Shown here piece by piece: positions 33,080-41,977 of a DNA stretch of 64,000 bases; the first letter of the stretch is position 1; each line of letters begins with the position of its first letter. The DNA is from Clostridium porci (GTDB taxonomy: Bacteria; Bacillota; Clostridia; Lachnospirales; Lachnospiraceae). Below the pieces are notes generated by a model that was given only the letters and a program-made list of their open reading frames with translations, did no database searches and was not told where the DNA came from. The translations under genes were made by a program, and so were the position numbers. The stretch covers positions 62,001 through 126,000 of the forward strand of contig NZ_VUMD01000012.1 of assembly GCF_009696375.1 (NCBI RefSeq), given 5' to 3'.

Positions 33080-34654
33080 ATGGAAACTACAGAGTTCAGG
33101 CCAGAGAATTGGAGAGACGAATACAGGGAATTTGCAGAGGCTACATCAAAATTTTATAAGAAGGAGCTGGACGCAAAAGCATACAAAGGAATATCTGGGG
33201 GCTTTGGAAGCTATGCCCAGAAAGGAGGCGAGGCCAGCATGCTCCGGCTGCGCCTGCCGGCAGGACGGATTGATAAGGAGCGGTTAAAGTTTATTGCAGA
33301 CTGCGTAGAGCGCTATAAGATCAATCTGGTGCATTTTACCACCTGTCAGACGGTGCAGCTTCATAATTTGAATGAAGAAGCGGTATGCGCCATTGCAGTG
33401 GAGGCCCTTGACCATAACATACTTACAAGGGGAGGAGGCGGGGATTTTCCAAGAAACGTAATGGTATCGCCTTTATCTGGAGTTGAGAGAGATGAGTATT
33501 TTGATGTGCTCCCCTACGCCCTTGCGGCATCAGACTATTTAATGACCCTCATTAAAGGGCCGAAGCTTCCAAGAAAGCTGAAGGTGGCGTTTTCTAATAC
33601 AAAAGCAAATATAACCCATGCGACCTTCCGTGACCTCGGCTTTACGGCCAGACCGGACGGAACCTTTGATGTGTACAGTGCAGGAGGCCTTGGCAATAAT
33701 CCGTCCTTTGGCGTTTTAGTGGCTCAAGGTGTGGCTCCGGGCCAGATCCTGTATTATATCAGGGCTATGTACAACACCTTCTGCGCTTATGGAAATTATG
33801 AAAACCGGGCCAAAGCCAGAAGCCGGTTTATGAAGGATTCTTTGGGGGGAGAGGAGAGCTACAGGGAAGCATTTGGGGAAAAGCTGAAGGAGGTATACGC
33901 TTCGGGAGAAAATCTGGATTTGGATTTACCTGCTTCTGAACCTGCTTGGAAATTCAGAGCCGGTATGAAGCAAGCCCAGGGGAAAGCACCGGCGGACAGC
34001 CGGGTGATTGGGCAGAAGCAGCCGGGATTCTATGCGGTGAAATATCATCCGCTGGGAGGCGTTCCAGACACAGGCTTTTTCAAACGGATGTATGAGCTGA
34101 TTAAGGATATGGATCAGGTGGAGCTTCGCCTGGCTCCGGATGAGACGGCCTATATAATCAACTGTACAGGGGAGGAGGCTGGCCAGGTTCTGAAGGCTAC
34201 AGAACATGGGGCAAGAAACAGCTTTGAAGAATCGGTTGCATGCATCGGGGCTTCTATCTGTCAGCAGGGAGTTCGTGATTCTCAGGCGCTGTTAAACCAT
34301 CTGGTGGAAATGGCCCGGAGGGAAGGCTTTGAGGATGGAGTGCTTCCCCGGATTCATATATCCGGCTGCCCTTCCTCCTGCGGGACCCACCAGATTGGAG
34401 CCTTGGGATTTCACGGTGGAGTCAAGGTAATAGAGAAGGTTCCTATGCCTGCCTTTACGCTTCATTATAATGGCTGTGATGTCCAGGAAAGAGAAAAGCT
34501 GGGAGAGAAGCTGGGAGTTATGCTGGAATTGAAGATACCTGATTTTCTAAAGCTTCTGGGACAGACCGTAAGAGAAAGCGGAATGAGGTTTGAAGAGTGG
34601 AGCCGGAATAATCCCGATGGAGTGAAGAAGATAGCGGCCCCCTTTATCCTGTAG
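33080..34654 (+). CDS. Nitrite/sulfite reductase (siroheme [4Fe-4S] type)
   Basis: I use the ATG at 33080 with AAAGGA 6 bases upstream; the 33065 ATG has none. The 524-residue protein has two ferredoxin-like half domains with PRNVMVSPLSGV in the first half and the cluster/siroheme ligands ACIGASICQQG (CxxxxxC) and SGCPSSCGTHQIGALGF (CxxxC) in the second. It would reduce sulfite or nitrite by six electrons. No electron-donor subunit is adjacent. The choice between sulfite and nitrite cannot be made from sequence alone. Confidence 0.88.
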   Translation: METTEFRPENWRDEYREFAEATSKFYKKELDAKAYKGISGGFGSYAQKGGEASMLRLRLPAGRIDKERLKFIADCVERYKINLVHFTTCQTVQLHNLNEEAVCAIAVEALDHNILTRGGGGDFPRNVMVSPLSGVERDEYFDVLPYALAASDYLMTLIKGPKLPRKLKVAFSNTKANITHATFRDLGFTARPDGTFDVYSAGGLGNNPSFGVLVAQGVAPGQILYYIRAMYNTFCAYGNYENRAKARSRFMKDSLGGEESYREAFGEKLKEVYASGENLDLDLPASEPAWKFRAGMKQAQGKAPADSRVIGQKQPGFYAVKYHPLGGVPDTGFFKRMYELIKDMDQVELRLAPDETAYIINCTGEEAGQVLKATEHGARNSFEESVACIGASICQQGVRDSQALLNHLVEMARREGFEDGVLPRIHISGCPSSCGTHQIGALGFHGGVKVIEKVPMPAFTLHYNGCDVQEREKLGEKLGVMLELKIPDFLKLLGQTVRESGMRFEEWSRNNPDGVKKIAAPFIL

Positions 34655-34667
34655 CGTAAGCCGAAAT

Positions 34668-34700
34668 TAGCCCGGAACCTGGCTGAACGGTTCCGGGCTA
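34668..34700 (+). terminator. Terminator-like hairpin after the reductase
   Basis: TAGCCCGGAACC (34668-34679) pairs perfectly with GGTTCCGGGCTA (34689-34700). The run after it is mixed (GTCTTAGCTTT), so it works as a terminator only if a weak U-run suffices. Confidence 0.6.
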
Positions 34701-34732
34701 GTCTTAGCTTTCTGACGTTATAAGCAACCTGC

Positions 34733-34969
34733 TTATTCTCCCTGATACATATATTTAATTAAACGTTCGATGTCCTCCTTGTCATGGGCAACTAGGTCTA
34801 ATTCTTTAATATATCCGTTGGAGAAAATGGTAGCCATTGAAAGATACTGGGCTAATTTGGATTTCAGATTGATGCGGTCGCCTTCCGGGGATACTAGTTC
34901 TACTGTTCCTTTGCATTGGTCTATAACGTTGAAAAACTTTTCTACATCTGTAATATTCTGAACCTTCAC
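34733..34969 (-). CDS. Small HPr-like domain protein
   Basis: The 78-residue protein begins MKVQNITDVEKFFNVIDQC and continues with VELVSPEGDRINLKSKLAQY and ELDLVAHDKEDIERL. The pattern of alternating strands and helices resembles the short HPr-like proteins found alone in Clostridia, with KSKLA in the place of the HPr KSI helix. There is no phosphorylatable His in the position of HPr His15, so phosphotransfer is doubtful. GGAGG stands before the ATG. Function unknown; the family call is a fold-level guess. Confidence 0.6.
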   Translation of the reverse strand: MKVQNITDVEKFFNVIDQCKGTVELVSPEGDRINLKSKLAQYLSMATIFSNGYIKELDLVAHDKEDIERLIKYMYQGE

Positions 34970-35088
34970 TATAATTCCTCCTGTTTGTATTCATTCCAAC
35001 CAATACTGGAAAAGTCTGGTTGAATCCTTCAACATATATGATTATAGCAAAGTGAAAGACTCAATACAATACAATAATTTATAAAAAA

Positions 35089-35934
35089 TTAAGGATTACA
35101 AAACTTTTTTATATGTTCCAGCAGAAGAGAGGAAACGTGAAGTCCTCCTCTGCCTGTTCCTATGGAAATATCTGGTTTATTGCTTCCATGGAAGTCAGAG
35201 CCGCCGGTGGGAAGAAGATGACAGCGGACGGCCGTCTCCTGAAGTTTCCGGATTTCCAACTGGTTGTGGGAGGAATGGTAGACCTCCAGGCCCTTCATGC
35301 CAAGGCCTGCCAGACAGGAAATAAGCTCCTCTGTTTTTTTGTCTCCAAGACCATACAAGAAGGGGTGAGCCAGAGCTGCGAAGCCATGAGCGGTTGTCAG
35401 AGGTCCTATGACCTCTTCAGGGGGAAGGAGCTCCTTAGGAGGACAGAAAGGTCCTCCGTAATGAAGGTATTTTTTAAAAATTTGTTTCATACTGGAACCG
35501 TATCCTTTGCTGAGAAGCGCTTGTGCTATGTGAGCTCTGGTGATAACGGTTTTGGGGTTTTCTCCCGTCAGCTCTTCTGGGGTTATATGAATCCCTGCGT
35601 CCTCCAGACGGTGAAGTATTTCTTCATTGCGGCGGTTTCTGGACTGTTGGAAGCGTTCCAGAGTGGAAATAAGGCCTGGGTTCGAGCAATCTACAAAAAG
35701 GCCCAGAATGTGTATTTCCACCCCTTCAAAGGAACTAGATACCTCGATTCCGGGTATGACCTCCACACCCCATTTTAGCCCTGCCTTCACCGCTTCTTTT
35801 ACTCCGGCGGTAGTATCGTGATCAGTGAGGGCAATGGAAGCCAGTCCGGCCTCGGCGGCTAGCTTTACCACCTGCTCAGGACTTAAGGTGCCGTCAGAAG
35901 CATTTGAATGAACATGTAAATCCACGTAAGCCAT
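35089..35934 (-). CDS. PHP-domain phosphoesterase (TrpH/YciV-like)
   Basis: The 281-residue protein has the PHP metal motifs: DLHVHSNASDGTLSPEQVV at the start, ALTDHDTTAG, IPGIEVSSSFEGVEIHILG and, near the end, GGSDFHGSNKPDI. This matches the stand-alone TrpH/YciV family (nucleoside bisphosphate phosphatase or 5'-3' exonuclease acting on short RNAs). It needs three divalent metals. AAGGAGG lies before the ATG at 35934. The gene stands alone. Confidence 0.9.
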   Translation of the reverse strand: MAYVDLHVHSNASDGTLSPEQVVKLAAEAGLASIALTDHDTTAGVKEAVKAGLKWGVEVIPGIEVSSSFEGVEIHILGLFVDCSNPGLISTLERFQQSRNRRNEEILHRLEDAGIHITPEELTGENPKTVITRAHIAQALLSKGYGSSMKQIFKKYLHYGGPFCPPKELLPPEEVIGPLTTAHGFAALAHPFLYGLGDKKTEELISCLAGLGMKGLEVYHSSHNQLEIRKLQETAVRCHLLPTGGSDFHGSNKPDISIGTGRGGLHVSSLLLEHIKKFCNP

Positions 35935-36154
35935 GGCAGAATCCTCCTTAACTCAATGAGAAACGATTCCCCTCAGTTTTTTGAGAGGGGGATTTTAAAT
36001 GATTTTTAACACTTTAATAATACTAATTTTATATATAGTAACACGAAATTCATAATAAGTAAAATCCCTTGGAAAAATTGAAAAATACGGTTCCATTTTA
36101 CACAAAGTATGTTATACTACAATTTGTAAATATCAAGAATGATAGGTGAAAAGG

Positions 36155-37990
36155 ATGAAACAATTAGAAAATAATTACGATAGAAGAAGCTACCCGGCAG
36201 ACAGGGGCCATAGCCGGGATTCTAATAGATCTAATAGAAGTACGGTGATAAACAGAAGCGGTAGTTCAAGAAGCACAGGACGGAGCTCCTCAGGCAGCAG
36301 CTATAGAAGCAATCCTTCCTACCGAATGGGAGGACAAGCCGGAAGGATGAACGCAGCTAATACATCCAGGAGGAACAGCTCCCACAGAAGAAGACAGGGG
36401 CCTGATTATAAAAAGATAGCTGTTATAGGGGTGATCCTTCTTATCCTAATTACCTGTATCGCGCTGGCATTAAAGGCCAAAAAGACAGCTGTTATACAAG
36501 TGGATGAGAGTACCTCTCAGCCTGCGGAGACAGAGATTACCAAGGAGGTTCAGGTTGACGGCATTTCCATCACCGGAATGTCCTTAAGCCAGGCCAGAAA
36601 CGCCATTCTTAAAGAATACCCATGGTCTATGACCGTAACCTACGGGGAGGAAGTCTATCAAGTGACTGATTTGGCGGCTGAAAAGGTAGAGGAGCTGCTG
36701 GCTGAGATTTACAGCGGAGAGCCAAAGGAGCAATATGCCTTAGAGCTGGACGGGCTGGAGGAAGCAGCGGCAGCTGAGGCGGCTGCCTGCGCTGCTAAAT
36801 GGGACAAAAAGGCCCGGAACGGTTCTATCGACAAATATGACAAAGAAAAGGGAGCGTTTGTATTCGCAGGTGAGACGCCAGGCTTTGCCATTGATCAGGA
36901 AAAGCTGACAGCGGATATACTTGCGGCATTGAAGGAGAAGCGGTTTGACGCACAGCTTAAAGCACAGGGAAGTGAGGTGCAGCCTGAAATCAGCTCTGCT
37001 GCAGCCAAGGAGAAATATAAGACTCTGAGCACTTTTACCACCGACACAACCTCGAACAGCAACCGCAATACCAATGTGCGTCTGGCAGCGGAGGCTATTA
37101 ATGGAACGGTGATCCGTCCGGGAGAGGAATTTTCCTTTAATAAAATCGTAGGAAGGCGTACAGAGGAAAAGGGCTATAAGGCGGCGGCTGCCTATAATAA
37201 TGGAGAGGTAGTTCAGGAGATCGGCGGAGGCGTATGCCAGGTATCCACTACATTGTATAACGCAGTATACCGTTCCGGTCTGGGGGAGGAAAGCATTACA
37301 TTCAGACGTTCTCATACCTTTGAGCCAAACTATATTACCCCTGGACAGGACGCGACTGTGAGCTATGAGCAGCCGGATTTCCGGTTTAAGAATACCTCCA
37401 AAACGTCCATCGGCATCAGAGCCAGCTACGCGAACCAGAAAATGACCGTATCTATTTACGGAATCCCCATTCTGGAGGAGGGGATGAAGCTGGATTTGGA
37501 GTCCAAGAAAACAGAGACCTTAGATCCTCCGGCTCCAACCTATGAGGAGGATCAGACACTTCAGCCAGGAGTAGAGGTAGTAAAGAGCGCCGGTACCCAG
37601 GGCAGCAGATGGGAGACCTATAAGGTCGTATATAAGAACGGGGTAGAGGTTTCCAGGACACTGGATCATAAAACGACCTATAAGGGACATGCTCCTGTGA
37701 TCCGCAGGAACACGTCCGGCGTTGTGCTTCTGCCGGAGGAGACCACTATTTCAAATGAGACGCCGGTTCCAACGGTAGACGGTATGCCTGAGGGCTATGT
37801 TCAGGGTGAGGCTCCTACGATACCAGGCTCCGCCCAGGAGATCGGCCCAGGTGTGGATCAGCCCTCCTCTGCTGCACCTGCCCCTCAGACTGCAGCTCCT
37901 GTCCCGACGGCAGGAACGCAGGCCACTTCAGGGAGCAGCTTAGGACCCGGTGGGGAAAGTCCGGTGATTGCGCCGCTGAAGCCAGAATAA
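36155..37990 (+). CDS. VanW family protein with membrane anchor
   Basis: The start is taken at the ATG 36155 (AGGTG upstream); a GTG nine bases earlier is also in frame. The 611-residue protein has a basic, Arg/Ser/Asn-rich cytoplasmic tail (~85 residues), one transmembrane segment (IAVIGVILLILITCIALAL), a peptidoglycan-binding-like domain (~160-280), the VanW domain (EFSFNKIVGRRTEEKGY, GGGVCQVSTTLYNAV, FRRSHTFEPNYI), a G5-like unit (~430-500) and a Pro/Ala-rich end. It is surface-exposed and probably acts on or binds cell wall. VanW domains accompany some vancomycin clusters, but no van genes are here. Confidence 0.88.
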   Translation: MKQLENNYDRRSYPADRGHSRDSNRSNRSTVINRSGSSRSTGRSSSGSSYRSNPSYRMGGQAGRMNAANTSRRNSSHRRRQGPDYKKIAVIGVILLILITCIALALKAKKTAVIQVDESTSQPAETEITKEVQVDGISITGMSLSQARNAILKEYPWSMTVTYGEEVYQVTDLAAEKVEELLAEIYSGEPKEQYALELDGLEEAAAAEAAACAAKWDKKARNGSIDKYDKEKGAFVFAGETPGFAIDQEKLTADILAALKEKRFDAQLKAQGSEVQPEISSAAAKEKYKTLSTFTTDTTSNSNRNTNVRLAAEAINGTVIRPGEEFSFNKIVGRRTEEKGYKAAAAYNNGEVVQEIGGGVCQVSTTLYNAVYRSGLGEESITFRRSHTFEPNYITPGQDATVSYEQPDFRFKNTSKTSIGIRASYANQKMTVSIYGIPILEEGMKLDLESKKTETLDPPAPTYEEDQTLQPGVEVVKSAGTQGSRWETYKVVYKNGVEVSRTLDHKTTYKGHAPVIRRNTSGVVLLPEETTISNETPVPTVDGMPEGYVQGEAPTIPGSAQEIGPGVDQPSSAAPAPQTAAPVPTAGTQATSGSSLGPGGESPVIAPLKPE

Positions 37991-38012
37991 TTATAAAAAA
38001 AAGAATGTTCAT

Positions 38013-38051
38013 AAAGCCAGAGGGGTGCCTGGGGCGCCTTTTCTGGCTTTT
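38013..38051 (+). terminator. Terminator of the VanW gene
   Basis: AAAGCCAGA (38013-38021) pairs with TCTGGCTTT (38042-38050), enclosing a second GC-rich pairing (GGTGCC/GGCGCC). Confidence 0.75.
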
Positions 38052-38113
38052 GTGAAACCTATAGAATATCAGCTTTTTACATTGTATTTTTTAGCGTAAT
38101 TACGATTAAACAT

Positions 38114-38141
38114 TTGCAATTTGTTAAATAATTGTTATAAT
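38114..38141 (+). promoter_or_regulatory. Promoter of nifJ
   Basis: TTGCAA (38114-38119) and TATAAT (38136-38141) are 16 bases apart; the leader is about 85 bases. Confidence 0.6.
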
Positions 38142-38232
38142 AGTAGACAGGTTAGTCTGTGAGGAAATTCCTTCCGCGGCAGGCTTGCATGTATACTATA
38201 TACATATTCACTATTTGTAGGAGGAAAGTAAA

Positions 38233-41200
38233 ATGGCAAGAAAAATGAAAACCATGGATGGCAACCATGCAGCAGCACATGCTTCATATGCGTTTACTGA
38301 TGTAGCGGCTATCTATCCGATTACTCCATCTTCACCTATGGCGGAAGCTACAGATGAATGGGCAACTGACGGAAGAACCAATATCTTCGGTCGTGAAGTG
38401 CAGATTACGGAAATGCAGTCTGAGGCAGGCGCAGCAGGCGCTGTACACGGCTCTCTGGCAGCAGGCGCTCTGACTACCACCTACACTGCGTCACAGGGTC
38501 TGTTGCTGATGATTCCAAACCTTTATAAAGTTGCAGGCGAGCAGCTGCCAGGCGTATTCAACGTATCTGCACGTGCGGTTGCAAGCCATGCATTATCTAT
38601 TTTCGGTGATCATTCAGATGTCTATGCCTGTCGTCAGACAGGATGCGCTATGCTGTGCGAGTCCAGTGTACAGGAAGTAATGGATTTGACAGTAGTAGCC
38701 CATATGGCAGCTATCAAGGGTAAAGTTCCTTTTATCAACTTCTTTGACGGTTTCCGTACCTCCCATGAGATTCAAAAAATTGAGACTTGGGATTATGAAG
38801 ACTTGAAGGAAATGGTTGACATGGACGCTGTTGACGCATTCCGTAAGAATGCCCTGAACCCAAATCATCCATGCCAGAGAGGTTCTGCTCAGAATCCTGA
38901 TATCTTTTTCCAGGCAAGAGAAGCCTGCAACCCATACTATGACGCGCTTCCTTCCATTGTTCAGGAGTACATGGACAAGGTGAATGAGAAGATTGGAACA
39001 GATTACAAGCTGTTTAACTACTACGGCGCCCCTGACGCTGAGCACATCATCATTTCTATGGGCTCAGTAAACGATACCATCGAGGAGACCATTGATTACA
39101 TGACAAAACAGGGGCATAAGGTCGGCGTGGTAAAGGTTCGTCTGTACAGGCCGTTCTGCGCTCAGGCTTTAATCGATACGATTCCTGATTCTGTAAAGGT
39201 CATCTCCGTATTAGACAGGACGAAAGAACCGGGAGCTATCGGCGAGCCTTTGTACCTGGATGTAGTGGCTGCTCTTAAGGGAACCAAGTTTGATCAGGTT
39301 AAGATTTTAACTGGACGTTATGGCCTGGGCTCCAAGGATACCACTCCGGCCCAGATCGTTGCTGTATATGAGAACGCGACCAAGTCTCCATTTACCATTG
39401 GTATTGTTGATGATGTTACCCATCTGTCCCTGGAGCTTGGAGCGCCTATTGTTACCACGCCTGAGGGAACTTCCAACTGTAAGTTCTGGGGGCTGGGCGC
39501 TGACGGTACCGTAGGAGCAAACAAGAACTCCATCAAGATCATCGGTGACAATACAGATATGTATGCCCAAGCATACTTTGACTATGATTCCAAAAAGTCT
39601 GGCGGCGTGACGATGTCTCACCTTCGCTTTGGGCATTCTCCGATTAAGTCTACCTATCTGATTCACAAGGCTGACTTCGTTGCCTGCCATAATCCGGCAT
39701 ATGTACGCAAGTACAATATGGTTCAGGAGCTGGTTGACGGCGGTACGTTCCTTCTGAACTGCCCATGGGATATGGAAGGGCTTGAGAAGCATCTGCCTGG
39801 ACAGGTTAAGAAGTTTATCGCTGACCACAATATTAAGTTCTATACCATTGATGGTGTTAAGATTGGTATTGAGACCGGCATGGGACCGACACGTATCAAC
39901 ACGATTCTGCAGTCCGCGTTCTTCGAGCTTACAGGGATTATTCCTGCTGAGAAGGCTAATGAGCTGATGAAGGCCGCAGCGAAAGCAACCTACGGCCGTA
40001 AGGGTGAGGACGTCGTTCAGAAGAACTGGGCAGCGATTGACGCAGGCGCTAAGGGCGTTCACAAGGTAGAGGTTCCGGCTAGCTGGTCCTGTTGTGAGGA
40101 TGAGGGACTTGACTATGCGGTGGTAACTGACGGAAGAAAGGATGTAGTGGATTTTGTCAACAATATCCAGTCCAAGGTTAATGCTCAGGAGGGCAACAGC
40201 CTGCCTGTATCTGCCTTTAGGGATTATGCAGACGGCTCCACACCATCGGGTTCCTCCGCATATGAGAAGCGAGGAATTGCAGTTAAGGTTCCCAACTGGA
40301 TACCTGAGAATTGCATTCAGTGTAATTTCTGCTCCTATGTATGTCCTCATGCTGTAATCCGTCCAGCTGTTATGAATGCGGATGAGGCTGCCAAGGCTCC
40401 TGCTGATATGAAGATGAAGGACATGACCGCTATGCCAGGGCTGAAGTTCGCTATCACTATTTCTCCATTAGACTGTACCGGATGCGGTTCCTGTGCAAAT
40501 GTCTGCCCGGGTATGAAGGGCAACAAGGCTCTGGAGATGAAATCCCTGGAGGAGAGCTTGGACAAGGCGGCAGCGTTTGATTACGGTCAGTCTCTGCCAA
40601 TCAAGGAAGAAGTGATTGCCAAGTTCAAAGAGAATACGGTTAAGGGAAGCCAGTTTAAAAAGCCTCTTCTGGAATTCTCCGGTGCCTGTGCAGGCTGCGG
40701 TGAAACTCCGTATGCTAAGCTGATTACCCAGCTGTTCGGTGACAGAATGTACATTGCCAACGCCACAGGCTGTACCTCCATCTGGGGCAACTCCTCACCG
40801 TCCACACCGTACACCGTTAACTCCAGAGGACAGGGTCCTGCATGGGATAACTCCCTGTTCGAGGATAATGCTGAGTTTGGTTACGGTATGCTGCTGGCTC
40901 AGAACGCTATCAGAGACGGTTTAAAGGCTAAGGTGGAGGAAGTTATGGCAAGCGCTGAGGCTTCTGAGGAAGTTAAGGCTGCATGCAAGGAGTATCTGGA
41001 CACCTTCGGTATCGGCGCTCTCAATGGCTCTGCGACAGATAAGCTGGTTGCTGCCTTAGACGGAATCGACTGCCCTGTCTGCAAGGATATTGTCAAGAAC
41101 AAAGATTTTCTGGCTAAGAAGTCCCAGTGGGTATTTGGTGGCGACGGATGGGCTTATGACATTGGCTTTGGCGGTGTGGACCACGTTCTGGCTTCCGGCA

Positions 41201-41769
41201 AGGATATCAATATTATGGTATATGATACGGAGGTTTACTCCAATACAGGCGGACAGTCCTCCAAGGCTACCAAGACAGGAGCTGTGGCTCAGTTTGCTGC
41301 CGGTGGTAAGGATGTGAAGAAGAAGGATCTGGCTGGTATTGCTATGAGCTATGGCTATGTATATGTAGCGCAGATTTGTATGGGAGCTGATATGGCTCAG
41401 ACAGTTAAGGCGATTTCTGAGGCAGAGGCTTACCCAGGCCCATCTCTGATTATCGCATATGCTCCATGTATCAACCACGGTATTAAGAAGGGTATGGACA
41501 AGGCTCAGACAGAGGAGAAGCTGGCTGTAGAGTGCGGATACTGGAATAACTTCCGTTACAACCCGGCAGCTGAGAAGAAATTCTCCCTGGATTCTAAGGC
41601 GCCTAAGCTGGAGGAATATCAGAATTTCCTTAAGGGTGAGGTTCGCTATATGTCCCTGGCCATGAAGAATCCTGAGAGAGCCGCTGAGCTCTTTGCTCGC
41701 AATGAGGCAGAGGCGAAGGAGCGTTATGCTTATCTGGAGAAACTGGTGACTTTATACGGCAATGACTAA
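38233..41769 (+). CDS. nifJ: Pyruvate:ferredoxin (flavodoxin) oxidoreductase
   Basis: The 1178-residue single-chain enzyme follows the usual domain order: N-terminal pyrimidine-binding domain (MDGNHAAAHASYAFTDVAAI), the transketolase-like C-terminal domain (KVGVVKVRLYRPF), the gamma-type domain (GLGADGTVGANKNSIK), two [4Fe-4S] motifs (CIQCNFCSYVCPHAV and CTGCGSCANVCPG), then the TPP-binding domain (CAGCGETPYAKL, GGDGWAYDIGFGG, DTEVYSNTGGQSS). It splits pyruvate into acetyl-CoA and CO2 and reduces ferredoxin, central to fermentation. AGGAGG precedes the ATG. It is monocistronic and its codon use is strongly biased, as for highly expressed genes. Confidence 0.98.
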   Translation: MARKMKTMDGNHAAAHASYAFTDVAAIYPITPSSPMAEATDEWATDGRTNIFGREVQITEMQSEAGAAGAVHGSLAAGALTTTYTASQGLLLMIPNLYKVAGEQLPGVFNVSARAVASHALSIFGDHSDVYACRQTGCAMLCESSVQEVMDLTVVAHMAAIKGKVPFINFFDGFRTSHEIQKIETWDYEDLKEMVDMDAVDAFRKNALNPNHPCQRGSAQNPDIFFQAREACNPYYDALPSIVQEYMDKVNEKIGTDYKLFNYYGAPDAEHIIISMGSVNDTIEETIDYMTKQGHKVGVVKVRLYRPFCAQALIDTIPDSVKVISVLDRTKEPGAIGEPLYLDVVAALKGTKFDQVKILTGRYGLGSKDTTPAQIVAVYENATKSPFTIGIVDDVTHLSLELGAPIVTTPEGTSNCKFWGLGADGTVGANKNSIKIIGDNTDMYAQAYFDYDSKKSGGVTMSHLRFGHSPIKSTYLIHKADFVACHNPAYVRKYNMVQELVDGGTFLLNCPWDMEGLEKHLPGQVKKFIADHNIKFYTIDGVKIGIETGMGPTRINTILQSAFFELTGIIPAEKANELMKAAAKATYGRKGEDVVQKNWAAIDAGAKGVHKVEVPASWSCCEDEGLDYAVVTDGRKDVVDFVNNIQSKVNAQEGNSLPVSAFRDYADGSTPSGSSAYEKRGIAVKVPNWIPENCIQCNFCSYVCPHAVIRPAVMNADEAAKAPADMKMKDMTAMPGLKFAITISPLDCTGCGSCANVCPGMKGNKALEMKSLEESLDKAAAFDYGQSLPIKEEVIAKFKENTVKGSQFKKPLLEFSGACAGCGETPYAKLITQLFGDRMYIANATGCTSIWGNSSPSTPYTVNSRGQGPAWDNSLFEDNAEFGYGMLLAQNAIRDGLKAKVEEVMASAEASEEVKAACKEYLDTFGIGALNGSATDKLVAALDGIDCPVCKDIVKNKDFLAKKSQWVFGGDGWAYDIGFGGVDHVLASGKDINIMVYDTEVYSNTGGQSSKATKTGAVAQFAAGGKDVKKKDLAGIAMSYGYVYVAQICMGADMAQTVKAISEAEAYPGPSLIIAYAPCINHGIKKGMDKAQTEEKLAVECGYWNNFRYNPAAEKKFSLDSKAPKLEEYQNFLKGEVRYMSLAMKNPERAAELFARNEAEAKERYAYLEKLVTLYGND

Positions 41770-41805
41770 TTCATCTTGCCAGTGAATGTCTGGTATGGGA
41801 ATGTG

Positions 41806-41838
41806 AATCCCGGAAAGTTTCGGCTTTCCGGGATTTTT
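41806..41838 (+). terminator. Terminator of nifJ
   Basis: AATCCCGGAAAG (41806-41817) pairs perfectly with CTTTCCGGGATT (41824-41835), then TTTTT. Confidence 0.9.
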
Positions 41839-41977
41839 GCGTATGTATTGTATGGAGCAGGGGAGTATAAATTGCTTCCAGAAGGGGATAATATTGGTAA
41901 AAAATACATGCCGGAATTAGATAGAATTGCTTTTTATTCAGAGCAGTGGAACCGGCGGAGAGGATGTGTGCTCCAAT

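Noticed and set aside
36146-37990. Vancomycin resistance cluster
   Set aside because: VanW domain alone; no vanH, vanA/B, vanX or vanRS in the window.
39307-40350. Long minus-strand frame (347 codons) inside nifJ
   Set aside because: Shadow of the codon-biased nifJ gene; lacks a ribosome site and family match.
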